The notes below the pieces were generated by a model. The model ran no database searches. It had not been told where the DNA came from and saw only the letters and a program-made list of their open reading frames with translations. A stretch of 64,000 nucleotides of DNA from Candidatus Enterococcus testudinis (lineage in GTDB: Bacteria > Bacillota > Bacilli > Lactobacillales > Enterococcaceae): assembly GCF_002140915.1 (NCBI RefSeq), contig NZ_NGKU01000001.1, positions 2,927,194 through 2,991,193 on the forward strand, given 5' to 3'. The position numbers and the translations under genes are program-made. This document shows positions 1 through 7,934 of the stretch, in pieces (the first letter of the stretch is position 1; the number at the start of each line of letters is the position of its first letter).

Positions 1-135
1 GGCTTGAATGCAGTAGAACGCATCTTTATTGGTTCTGTTTCCGAATATGTGATTCGCCATGCAGGATGTGACGTATTGGTGGTACGGACCGATTTGCACA
101 ATCAATTACCTGCAAAAGATGCAAAAAGTGAATAG
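1..135 (+). CDS. Universal stress protein, C-terminal part
   Basis: Partial gene entering from the left edge; the 44 visible residues end at TAG. They contain GLNAVERIFIGSVSEYVIRH followed by a CDVLVVR strand, which is the typical end of a UspA fold: the glycine/serine loop (IGSVSEY) closes over the nucleotide and the hydrophobic strand is the last beta strand. UspA proteins are cytoplasmic, often ATP-binding, dimers induced by stress. The start and N-terminal half are outside the window, so the subtype cannot be assigned. A strong terminator follows about 80 bases downstream. Confidence 0.85.
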   Translation, partial: GLNAVERIFIGSVSEYVIRHAGCDVLVVRTDLHNQLPAKDAKSE

Positions 136-215
136 GCTGTCCTTTGGAAGTGTCTCAACGAACTGATGTAGAAGAAAGGTTCTCTGCCAAATGGAGTTGT
201 TTCATTGAATCACTT

Positions 216-246
216 AAGGGAAGTGCTTTTGCACTTCCCTTTTTTT
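216..246 (+). terminator. Intrinsic terminator after the Usp gene
   Basis: An 11-bp perfect stem (AAGGGAAGTGC with its complement), a TTTT loop and a following T run on the plus strand. Confidence 0.9.
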
Positions 247-333
247 GGCTCTACATGATTTAGTGCTGTTGATAAATTCGCAAGCCAGCCGCGATTCGTT
301 TAAGTGGTTGTGTCTAATCATTCCTTTTTTATT

Positions 334-378
334 AAAAAAATTTGGTGTTACTACTCAATTTGAGTAACAACACCAAAT
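334..378 (-). terminator. Terminator of the decayed toxin-antitoxin pair
   Basis: TTTGGTGTT (341-349) pairs with AACACCAAA, with a shorter inner TACTC/GAGTA stem. On the minus strand the hairpin is followed by a run of seven T residues (334-340), so it terminates the minus-strand pair upstream. Confidence 0.75.
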
Positions 379-433
379 AATATAGAACCGTTGCTCGTTA
401 GAAATCTGTGTCCATCATATTGACAACGCACAT

Positions 434-699
434 CTATGCAAATTCTACTACCAATCGTTTACCTAATGCTCTGGCAATATCATCAAGTTATCAAAGGACA
501 CATTATCGCCTCTCTCGATTCTAGCAATTGTAGATTGCGTTGTATGTGCTTTTTGTGCAAGTTCTGCTTGAGTTAATCCTGCTTCCTCTCGAGCGTGGTA
601 AAGAGCAACTGCCGTTTCGAGTTTTCTTCCTTCATGATCATATGCTTCTGCAAATGCTATATCTTTTTTCTTTTCTTCAATTACCTCTTTAATCAACAT
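434..699 (-). pseudogene. XRE-family antitoxin (HigA-like), frameshifted near the 3' end
   Basis: Helix-turn-helix protein with the core LTQAELAQKAHTTQSTIARI, as in antitoxins paired with RelE/Gp49-type toxins. The open frame stops at 463 with the unnatural ending LMILPEH. One frame over, the same DNA reads DIARALGKRLVVEFA then TAG at 434-436, the canonical end of this family. Loss of one G (ATGGAT to ATGAT) near 475-480 explains it. The HTH core is intact, so DNA binding may survive without the last strand. It overlaps the upstream toxin remnant by 11 bp. A sequencing error at this base is the alternative. Confidence 0.7.
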
Positions 700-883
700 G
701 AGTGTCTAATTTTTTTACCCATTTTAAACGTTGTGCAATAAGCAGTCCATTCTTTTCCGTCTCTTCAATCGTACGTAAAAGTTTAGCACTGTCTTTTTTA
801 GGTAATGTTTCCAACCATTCTAAAAATTCATCATGATCATTAGGTCTCTTATACGTTTCAAAAGATATTTTCTCCATACCCAT
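689..883 (-). pseudogene. RelE/HigB (Gp49-like) toxin, truncated
   Basis: The 64 residues match the N-terminal half of Gp49/HigB-type mRNA interferase toxins (FETYKRP, EFLEWLETLPKKD, AKLLRTIEETEKNG, WVKKLD). Full toxins have about 100-120 residues and continue after KKLD with a YELR-type strand and the catalytic basic residues. Here the frame ends KKLDTHVD within the start of the antitoxin, so the catalytic half is missing, probably by an internal deletion joining toxin to antitoxin start. It is unlikely to be an active RNase. Confidence 0.65.
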
Positions 884-1055
884 TTACATCATATATTGAT
901 ATTATTTGATAGTTTATCATATAAACAACTTCTTTCTATATCCTTAACATTTGATTAGACAGTTTCCTTTAGGTTGTCTTTTAAAGAAATTGCTAACAGT
1001 TATCTCTTATTTACTATTTATTCAAAAAGCAATTGTAATTATCTTCAAATGAAGA

Positions 1056-1103
1056 CAGGCTTTTTTTGTACAAAAAAAGCCTGAATGGCAAAAACCATTC
1101 AGG
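1056..1103 (-). terminator. Terminator of the ABC exporter operon
   Basis: On the minus strand, CCTGAATGG, a six-base loop and CCATTCAGG (1080-1103) are followed by a T run. A second perfect 28-bp palindrome at 1056-1083 shares the CCTG arm, so the two hairpins exclude each other. The rest of the gap 884-1275 is AT-rich and I see no gene in it. Confidence 0.85.
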
Positions 1104-1275
1104 ATGACAAGTCGGTTATCCTAACTTGTACAGCAAAAAAATGAAAGCAAAGTAATAGGTACCTCTATCTAACCATGTTTTGGGATGAATGTAAATAGTT
1201 TATTCTGAATTTTCTGAATAGATATACATTTCTTTCAAAGTCACATGTCTTTGTAAACAAAAGAAACGCCGATTT

Positions 1276-2856
1276 TCAAGAAAATCGACGCCAAAATTTA
1301 TGGTGGATATGCAATAGTACTGCCCCAGTAATTGCCAATAGCAGGGCAAAGACTGGTAGATTCAATAGCCAAAAGTCGAACATCGTCGCAGCAAAGGCAT
1401 ATGCTGCAATCAAAATCGCAGCAAGAACCATCGTGCCTATAGTCACCAGCGCCAAGCCGAGGCTGCCAGCACCTCTTGTAAATAATTGACTGATATTGGT
1501 CCATTGCAACAAAAGTAAGCGATAGTCACGGGCAAAGTAGTGACTGCTCATCAACAACGTACTCCAGACCGCCCCTAACACAAAGGCAATCCCTAACAAA
1601 AGAGGTGCTTGCAGTAAGCGCATTGCGGCTAAGGACACCAATACTGCTAAAACAATCTGTACAAACAGACCAAACTGAAACTTGGCTTTTAGATAGGTCT
1701 TCATGGATAGCGGCAACGAACGAACAAACAAAAAATTTTCCTGGTCTAATGAAATCAAATTGCTGACAAAGGATGTCGGATTGACCATCAAAGCGGCCAA
1801 AGCACCACCGGCCACAAATAGCACGCCCAAGAAACGCTCATCCAATTGATCCAACCGAAAGATACCTGTAAACACAAAAGACAAAAGAAAAATGATGGGC
1901 ATCATTAAAGAAGAGGAGAATACCTGCATAATCAAATTGGGATCGCGAATCAATTGCGAATTGTAATTGAAAAGCAACTGATTTAGATTGCGCCCGGTCT
2001 TGTGTTTACGGGTCACATTCCCTTGATTGGGTGCTGCGGCTGCCACTTGGTCAAAGAATTTAGGTAGGATCAACCAGTAGAGTGCCGCAATCAAGAAGAC
2101 GGATATCGCCAATACGCCCACCAAACTCAACAGCCCGTTCAACTGAAAAGGCGTCGTCATCACATAAAAGAATGGCCGTAAAAAGGCAATTCCGCTCCTG
2201 TCTATTATCTCTGTATCATACGTATTAACCTGATTCAACATCAAGACACCAGCCATAACAACGACCATCGTCACAACCAATAATAAAGTCGTGACCAGTT
2301 TCTTGTGTTTCAGAAAAAACTTGGTACGTGTCAGCCCGAATACGATCAAGCTGCATATGCTGAAAATAATCACTACAGCCAAAAGAAACAACACGATCGA
2401 CAATAAAATCGTCGCCACAAAAAACAACTGGGCCCGAAAACCGGTCAATAAGAATAAGACCATCATCGGAAAGACAAACGGTGCTACCGTCAGAAAGACC
2501 ACAGTGATTTTCGCAGCAAAAATCTCTATTTGCCGAAACGGCAATGGCAAATATGCAGGGAGATCTTGACTTTCAAAAAACACATTGTAAATGGTCGTTA
2601 TTCCTTGAGAAAACCCTAAAATGCCGAACAAAGCTACGTAATAGGTGAAAAAACCAGGCATTTGGCTAAAGTCCATACTCATCATGGTCACGCCATAAAT
2701 CAAAATAAACGTCAAGCCCGATAATCCATACTGCCAAAGCAGATAACGGGTCAATTTCTTGCCAGATTTGCCTTTTTTGCGCGCTTTGTCTGTTGTTTGC
2801 GGGCTGGCATAGAGCAAATTGATTCTGGTCAACATCAAGAGTTGCTGTTTTCTCAT
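1276..2856 (-). CDS. ABC-2 type transporter permease
   Basis: 526-residue integral membrane protein with a short basic cytoplasmic start (KARKKGKSGKK around residues 24-34) and about twelve hydrophobic segments, beginning with YGLSGLTFILIYGVTMM near residue 43. Large one-piece ABC-2 permeases of this kind work with one ATPase to export an unknown substrate. The start overlaps the ATPase stop by 4 bp (ATGA), indicating translational coupling. The substrate cannot be inferred; the ATPase resembles those of bacteriocin, lipid or drug exporters equally well. Confidence 0.85.
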   Translation of the reverse strand: MRKQQLLMLTRINLLYASPQTTDKARKKGKSGKKLTRYLLWQYGLSGLTFILIYGVTMMSMDFSQMPGFFTYYVALFGILGFSQGITTIYNVFFESQDLPAYLPLPFRQIEIFAAKITVVFLTVAPFVFPMMVLFLLTGFRAQLFFVATILLSIVLFLLAVVIIFSICSLIVFGLTRTKFFLKHKKLVTTLLLVVTMVVVMAGVLMLNQVNTYDTEIIDRSGIAFLRPFFYVMTTPFQLNGLLSLVGVLAISVFLIAALYWLILPKFFDQVAAAAPNQGNVTRKHKTGRNLNQLLFNYNSQLIRDPNLIMQVFSSSLMMPIIFLLSFVFTGIFRLDQLDERFLGVLFVAGGALAALMVNPTSFVSNLISLDQENFLFVRSLPLSMKTYLKAKFQFGLFVQIVLAVLVSLAAMRLLQAPLLLGIAFVLGAVWSTLLMSSHYFARDYRLLLLQWTNISQLFTRGAGSLGLALVTIGTMVLAAILIAAYAFAATMFDFWLLNLPVFALLLAITGAVLLHIHHKFWRRFS

Positions 2857-3614
2857 AGGACAGCGTCGCCCCTTCCCTCGGTTTGACTTTCCGGACTGCG
2901 GCCAGTCATTTGCAGATAGATTGTTTCTAACGACGTGTCAGGATTGGCTGCCAGCAACGCTTGCACCGATCCGTTATAGAGCAATTCTCCTTTTTTTAAA
3001 ATGGCCAATTGATCGCACAGCTGTTGCGCTGTATCTAGGACATGGGTCGAGAAAATAACGGTTTTTCCTTTTGCAGCGTGTTGTTTCATCATCTCTTTCA
3101 AGTCATAGGCAGCTTGCGGATCAAGCCCTTGCAACGGCTCATCTAAAATCCAAATATCAGGATCTGGAATAAGTGCACCAATCAATAAGGTTTTTTGGCG
3201 CATCCCATGAGAAAAACCGGCAATCGTTTCTTCTGCGTGGGTCAACATATCAAACATTTGACCCAACTCTTGGAGACGACGCGCTTTCATTTCTTGCGGC
3301 ACTTCATAGGCTGCGGCAATCAAATCCCAATACTCTGCGGCAGTGAGCTGCAAAAAGATATCTGGGGAATCAGGGACATAGGCAATTTGTTTTTTGATCG
3401 CTTCCCGATGACTAGACAATGCTTGACCATCAACAAAAATTTCCCCGCTGGTTGGTTGTAAAATACTGACCATACTTTTGATCGTCGTCGATTTCCCTGC
3501 GCCATTGTGTCCTAGAAAGCCAAATATTTCCCCTTGGCGAATCGTTAATGACAGATCATTCAGCGCCACTTTGGTGCCGTACTTTTTTGCAAGATGTTTG
3601 ATTTCAATCATCAT
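2853..3614 (-). CDS. ABC transporter ATP-binding protein
   Basis: 253-residue ATPase with Walker A GHNGAGKST (35-43), a degenerate signature FSHGMRQK, Walker B DIWILDEPLQGLDP and the switch histidine in FSTHVLDTA. It energises the overlapping downstream permease. Two adjacent ATG codons (3614 and 3611) follow GGGAGGG; the second has the better spacing (6). The divergent kup leader lies upstream, so the 3615-3735 gap carries promoters for both sides. Confidence 0.9.
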   Translation of the reverse strand: MMIEIKHLAKKYGTKVALNDLSLTIRQGEIFGFLGHNGAGKSTTIKSMVSILQPTSGEIFVDGQALSSHREAIKKQIAYVPDSPDIFLQLTAAEYWDLIAAAYEVPQEMKARRLQELGQMFDMLTHAEETIAGFSHGMRQKTLLIGALIPDPDIWILDEPLQGLDPQAAYDLKEMMKQHAAKGKTVIFSTHVLDTAQQLCDQLAILKKGELLYNGSVQALLAANPDTSLETIYLQMTGRSPESQTEGRGDAVL

Positions 3615-3734
3615 TTACCCTCCCTTTATGCTGTTAGCGTTATTTTACGTTATAGCCAAAGGAATGAAAAATGTTTTTTGCGATTTTTCATTCTTTTAGT
3701 TGACAAGAAATAAAAAAACATTGATAATGAGAGA

Positions 3735-3828
3735 ACTTTAGGGGAGTAGCACATGGATATTTCCATGATCTTAGATCAACAGCAAGCGGGTATCCGCTGG
3801 TTTAAGGTGTTTCTTGCAAGACCTAAGT
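3735..3828 (+). promoter_or_regulatory. yybP-ykoY-like riboswitch candidate in the kup leader
   Basis: The 5' block GGGGAGTAGC (3741-3750) and 3' block GCAAGACC (3816-3823) are the two conserved strands of the yybP-ykoY (Mn2+) riboswitch junction as I recall them from Lactococcus. ACTTTAGG (3735-3742) can pair with CCTAAGT (3822-3828) as P1, and that 3' arm is also the 5' arm of the following terminator, giving a ligand-dependent switch. Internal hairpins are CATGGA/TCCATG (3752-3767) and GCGG/CCGC (3786-3797). The usual second conserved loop with CACCGG is not evident, so this may be a variant. Family assignment is from memory, not a covariance search. Confidence 0.6.
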
Positions 3829-3853
3829 GGCAAAGGGCCGCTTAGGTCTTTTT
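3819..3853 (+). terminator. Regulatory terminator in the kup leader
   Basis: AGACCTAAG, T, GGC, loop AAAGG, then GCC, G, CTTAGGTCT and a T run. It overlaps the 3' strand of the presumed aptamer P1 and ends 29 bases before the kup start codon, as expected for transcriptional riboswitch control. Confidence 0.85.
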
Positions 3854-3881
3854 GCATGAAAAAATTGGAGGGAATAAAACG

Positions 3882-5885
3882 ATGCGTGCAACAAATCAAA
3901 TGAAAAAAATAACCGCGGGTGGCTTGCTGGTAGCAATGGGGGTCGTTTACGGAGACATTGGCACTAGTCCGCTTTACGTAATGAAAGCTCTTGTGGAAGA
4001 TAACGGGGGGTTATCTTCTCTGACACCTGATTTCATCTTAGGGAGTGTCTCCTTAGTCTTTTGGACACTGACCTTACTGACAACGATCAAATACGTCTTA
4101 ATTGCATTAAACGCCGATAATCACGGCGAAGGCGGTATTTTTTCACTTTTTACATTGGTGCGTAAACATAGTCGATACCTAATCATTCCAGCAATCATTG
4201 GCGGAGCAGCGTTATTGGCTGACGGCGTGCTGACACCTGCTGTGACTGTTACCACAGCCATTGAAGGTCTGCGGGGTATCCCTGCCTTCTACGGCCGCTT
4301 TGGCAACGATCAGTCGATCATTGTCGGTATCACCTTAGCAATTCTATTGGTATTGTTTGCCTTGCAGCGATTCGGTACTGAATTTGTAGGGAAGGCTTTT
4401 GGTCCTATCATGTTGGGGTGGTTCACCTTTTTAGGTGTAGTCGGTGTCTTCAACTTTGCTGGCGATCTTTCAGTAATCCGTGCGTTGGATCCACGATATG
4501 CGCTTAACTTGCTGTTTAGTCCAGATAATGCTTCAGGCCTATTCATCTTAGGCAATATCTTTTTGGCAACCACAGGTGCTGAAGCGCTATATTCTGATTT
4601 AGGCCACGTGGGCAAGAAAAATATTTATGCCAGTTGGCCCTATATCAAAATTTGCTTGATGCTGAACTATTTTGGTCAAGCCGCATGGCTCTTGCAAGTT
4701 TATCAAAACCCAAACTATCAATCGATTGAAAATCTAAATCCATTTTTCGAAGCTTTACCGGCAGGATGGACAATCTTCGGTGTCGGATTTGCAACCATTG
4801 CGGCAATCATTGCTTCTCAAGCACTGTTGTCTGGTTCATTCACTTTGGTTTCTGAAGCCATCAAATTAAAACTATTGCCAAGAATGCAAATCATTTATCC
4901 TGGTGCTTCAATCGGTCAGATGTATATCCCAGCACTCAACACCTTGTTGTGGATTGCATGCTCAGGTGTGGTCCTACTTTTTCAAACCTCGACCAAAATG
5001 GAAGCTGCCTACGGGTTGTCCATCACAGTCACCATGCTGATGACCACGATCTTACTTTATTTTTATTTGCATCAAAACAAAAAAACACGCTTCTTGGCTC
5101 CTTTCATCACACTGTTCTTTGCAGCGATCGAAAGTATTTTCTTTGTCTCAAGCGCCACCAAGTTTTTACATGGTGGGTACGTGGCGGTCATTATGGCTAG
5201 TGTGATCATCGCCATTATGCTGATTTGGGAATGGGGCAATCACATTCAAGAACATGCCGCAGAAGAAGTAGCGTTGTCTGCGTATATTCCACAGTTGAAA
5301 GAGCTGAAGGAGGATGATACGTTGCCGTTGTCCCAAACCAATGTAGTCTTTATGGTTCCAAGTTTGAGCGACGATCGCATTGGGCAGCAATTTATCTATT
5401 CGATTCTGGACAAACGACCCAAACGAGCAAAAGTCTATTGGTTCGTCAATGTTGAAGTGACGGATGAGCCTTATACAAAATCTTATGAAGTATCTATGGC
5501 TGATACCGACTTTATCGTCAAATTGAAACTTTACCTAGGTTTCCGCGTACCACAAGAAGTCAATGTTTATATTCGTCAGATCATTCAAGAGCTGATGAAA
5601 GATGGCCGATTGCCTGAACAGCCGCAACGGTATTCGTTGACACCGGGACGCAATGTCGGGGACTTCCAATTCATCTTGATCGAAGAAGAATTGTCCAACG
5701 CTACGGCGCTGTCCAAGTGGAAAAAACAAATCATGCAGATGAAACTCTTTATCAAACGTCACACCATCTCACCAGAGCGCTGGTTTGGTTTGGAATACAG
5801 CGATGTCGTTCACGAGACAGTCCCATTGGTGATTGGTCAACCGAAAGAAAGCCATTTGTCTGAAAAATTTAAAGGCAATGAATGA
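3882..5885 (+). CDS. kup: Kup-family potassium uptake permease
   Basis: 667-residue K+ (probably K+/H+ symport) permease of the KUP/HAK/KT family in the cytoplasmic membrane. The hallmark GDIGTSPLY is at residues 24-32, followed by about twelve membrane segments to about residue 450 and a hydrophilic C-terminal domain containing VFMVPSLSDDRIGQQF. The start is ATG at 3882, with GGAGGG 9 bases upstream; an in-frame TTG at 3852 lies inside the leader terminator and is not the start. Expression is probably controlled by the leader at 3735-3853. A second K+ system (Ktr/Trk type) ends this window. Confidence 0.93.
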   Translation: MRATNQMKKITAGGLLVAMGVVYGDIGTSPLYVMKALVEDNGGLSSLTPDFILGSVSLVFWTLTLLTTIKYVLIALNADNHGEGGIFSLFTLVRKHSRYLIIPAIIGGAALLADGVLTPAVTVTTAIEGLRGIPAFYGRFGNDQSIIVGITLAILLVLFALQRFGTEFVGKAFGPIMLGWFTFLGVVGVFNFAGDLSVIRALDPRYALNLLFSPDNASGLFILGNIFLATTGAEALYSDLGHVGKKNIYASWPYIKICLMLNYFGQAAWLLQVYQNPNYQSIENLNPFFEALPAGWTIFGVGFATIAAIIASQALLSGSFTLVSEAIKLKLLPRMQIIYPGASIGQMYIPALNTLLWIACSGVVLLFQTSTKMEAAYGLSITVTMLMTTILLYFYLHQNKKTRFLAPFITLFFAAIESIFFVSSATKFLHGGYVAVIMASVIIAIMLIWEWGNHIQEHAAEEVALSAYIPQLKELKEDDTLPLSQTNVVFMVPSLSDDRIGQQFIYSILDKRPKRAKVYWFVNVEVTDEPYTKSYEVSMADTDFIVKLKLYLGFRVPQEVNVYIRQIIQELMKDGRLPEQPQRYSLTPGRNVGDFQFILIEEELSNATALSKWKKQIMQMKLFIKRHTISPERWFGLEYSDVVHETVPLVIGQPKESHLSEKFKGNE

Positions 5886-5896
5886 TTCATTTACAT

Positions 5897-5943
5897 TGCA
5901 GGACTTGTCAATGACTCCTATCCTCCTTAGGTCCTGCATTTTG
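5897..5943 (+). terminator. Terminator of kup
   Basis: TGCAGGAC (5897-5904) pairs with GTCCTGCA (5931-5938), followed by TTTTG. Confidence 0.75.
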
Positions 5944-6000
5944 TTCCAGCAGCACATTCATCGAACTGCCGATTTTACTGGCTGACACTGAACAATTAAC

Positions 6001-6055
6001 AAAAAAACTCAAGCTATGCGTCAACCGCTAATCGGTTGCTTGCATAGCTTGAGTT
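6001..6055 (-). terminator. Terminator of dtpT
   Basis: A 14-bp outer stem (6006-6019 with 6042-6055) and an inner CAACCG/CGGTTG hairpin, followed on the minus strand by seven T residues. Confidence 0.85.
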
Positions 6056-6070
6056 GTATATAGCGGTTGA

Positions 6071-7531
6071 TCAATGGATATTGCCAATCAATTTACGGAT
6101 TGGTTTTCTTGCCATGAACAATATAATCCCTACAACCACTGCGACCCCACCAACGATACCATAGTAGGCACCTTCTGTTTGTGGTGTATAGAAGCGGGCA
6201 ATTTGGGCATTGATCGCTTGTGATGACGCATCTGCCAATAACCAAATAGCCAATGTTTGTGCTTCAAAAGCCTTCGGTGCCAATTTTGTGGTGACTGACA
6301 AGCCAACGGGTGACAAGCACATTTCTCCAGCAATCATGATGAAGAAACTAAAAACTAACCATAATGGGCTGACCCGTTGATCCACACCAAACATCACGCT
6401 TGGGAACATCAATAAGACAAATGACAAACCCGCCAAAATCAATCCAATCGCAAACTTGACTTCAGTCCGTGGTTGACGGTCTCCTAATTTTGTCCATAAC
6501 CAGACAAAAACAGGCGTCAATAAAACGACAAATAATGGATTCAGTGTTTGATACAAACTAGCTGGGATCGAGATACCAAATAAAGAAGCTTGGGTACGAT
6601 CAGCAGCAAACAAGGCCAAAATCGATGATCCTTGTTCTTCTAATGACCAAAAGACAATCGCTGACAAGAACAACGGGATATAAGCCAAGACTTTTTTCTT
6701 TTCATCCGCTGTCACATCTTTTGAACGCAACATTTTGGTGAAGTAGTAAACAGGTAAAAAGATACCCAGAATACTGATACAGTTAATAAAGAAATCAACT
6801 GATAAATATCCAGCAGCTGCTGCCCCGCCAAAAATGACTGCTAAAACCACTAAGACGATAATGATATTGCGGAAGAAGCTTTTCTTTTCTGCTGCTGTTA
6901 AAGGGTTTGTTGGTTCTGTTGCGACTGTTTTCAGGGTTGTTTTCCCTTGAACATAGTATTGAACCAAACCGATGAACATCCCAATGGCTGCAATAGAAAA
7001 GCCTAAATGATAATTGACTTTTTGCCCTAAGATACCAACAATGATCGGTGCCAATAAGCCCCCAATGTTGATCCCCATATAAAAGATTGAGAAGCCGGCA
7101 TCACGTCGGACATCTTCTTTGCTATATAAATGACCGACCATACCAGAAACATTTGATTTCAATAATCCTGTTCCGATAACAATCAACATCATTGATACAA
7201 ATAAGGCTGGAATACCTAACGGTGTTGCCAAAACGATATGACCAAACATGATCAATATCCCGCCATAAAAGACTGATTTATTTGATCCAAGCAAACGGTC
7301 AGAGACCCATCCACCAACGATACTAGACATATACACTAATGAACCGTAAATAGACATGATTGCAACAGCAGTTCCTTTTGGCAAGCCCAATCCGCCATTG
7401 GTCACAGCATCGTACATAAAGTAAACCAGAATGGCACGCATTCCGTAGTAGCTGAATCGTTCCCACATCTCAGTGAAGAACAGTGTCGAAAGCCCTCGCG
7501 GCTGACCTAAAAAAGTTTTTTCTTTCTCCAT
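6071..7531 (-). CDS. dtpT: Proton-dependent di/tripeptide transporter (POT/PTR2)
   Basis: 486-residue MFS-fold peptide/H+ symporter. The POT hallmark ExxERFxYYG is at residues 21-30 (EMWERFSYYG), and the second PTR2 signature appears as GTGLLKSNVSGMVGHLY with FSIFYMGINIGG. About 14 membrane segments can be placed, as in bacterial DtpT. It imports di- and tripeptides, useful to amino-acid-auxotrophic lactic acid bacteria. Monocistronic: it has its own terminator and faces the kup terminator. Confidence 0.93.
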   Translation of the reverse strand: MEKEKTFLGQPRGLSTLFFTEMWERFSYYGMRAILVYFMYDAVTNGGLGLPKGTAVAIMSIYGSLVYMSSIVGGWVSDRLLGSNKSVFYGGILIMFGHIVLATPLGIPALFVSMMLIVIGTGLLKSNVSGMVGHLYSKEDVRRDAGFSIFYMGINIGGLLAPIIVGILGQKVNYHLGFSIAAIGMFIGLVQYYVQGKTTLKTVATEPTNPLTAAEKKSFFRNIIIVLVVLAVIFGGAAAAGYLSVDFFINCISILGIFLPVYYFTKMLRSKDVTADEKKKVLAYIPLFLSAIVFWSLEEQGSSILALFAADRTQASLFGISIPASLYQTLNPLFVVLLTPVFVWLWTKLGDRQPRTEVKFAIGLILAGLSFVLLMFPSVMFGVDQRVSPLWLVFSFFIMIAGEMCLSPVGLSVTTKLAPKAFEAQTLAIWLLADASSQAINAQIARFYTPQTEGAYYGIVGGVAVVVGIILFMARKPIRKLIGNIH

Positions 7532-7934
7532 AATTCCTGGCTCCTTAAAAAAGTAATGAATATTGAATAGCTGAATTTTTCTGAAAATTTATACAAGCCA
7601 GTTTATGCCCTATTCCACTATTTTACAAGGTTAAAATGGTGAGAAGAAAGTGGTCATTTTCATAAATCAATCATTCAAAAATGAACCGTTTATTAGAGTA
7701 TTCATGTTATAAGCACTTCCAATCTGATAGCGGCGCCTATATAATTATTAAAAAACATCGCGTAACATTAAAATGGTCTTAACCAATTTTTATCGGATGA
7801 TCAATTTTTCATTTGAGGTTCTTGCAACACATAAAGAAAATCACTATCATTACAACCGACTTATCAAGACAAGAAGCACATAGATGTCTGAATGAAGTCA
7901 TTCGTTTGAACCAATAACCCTTCCATCATTTATC
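7532..7934. other. AT-rich intergenic region, no gene seen
   Basis: About 400 bases between dtpT and the HEPN-motif gene. It holds the upstream region of dtpT and the 3' flank of the HEPN gene. I find no open frame with a ribosome site, no convincing terminator and no transposase remnant. Confidence 0.5.

Noticed and set aside
1056-1083. Perfect 28-bp palindrome as a regulator binding site
   Set aside because: It is mostly an A/T run flanked by the arms of the adjacent terminator; a terminator structure explains it.
3852-3881. TTG start giving Kup ten more residues
   Set aside because: It lies in the T run of the leader terminator without a ribosome site; ATG 3882 has GGAGGG.
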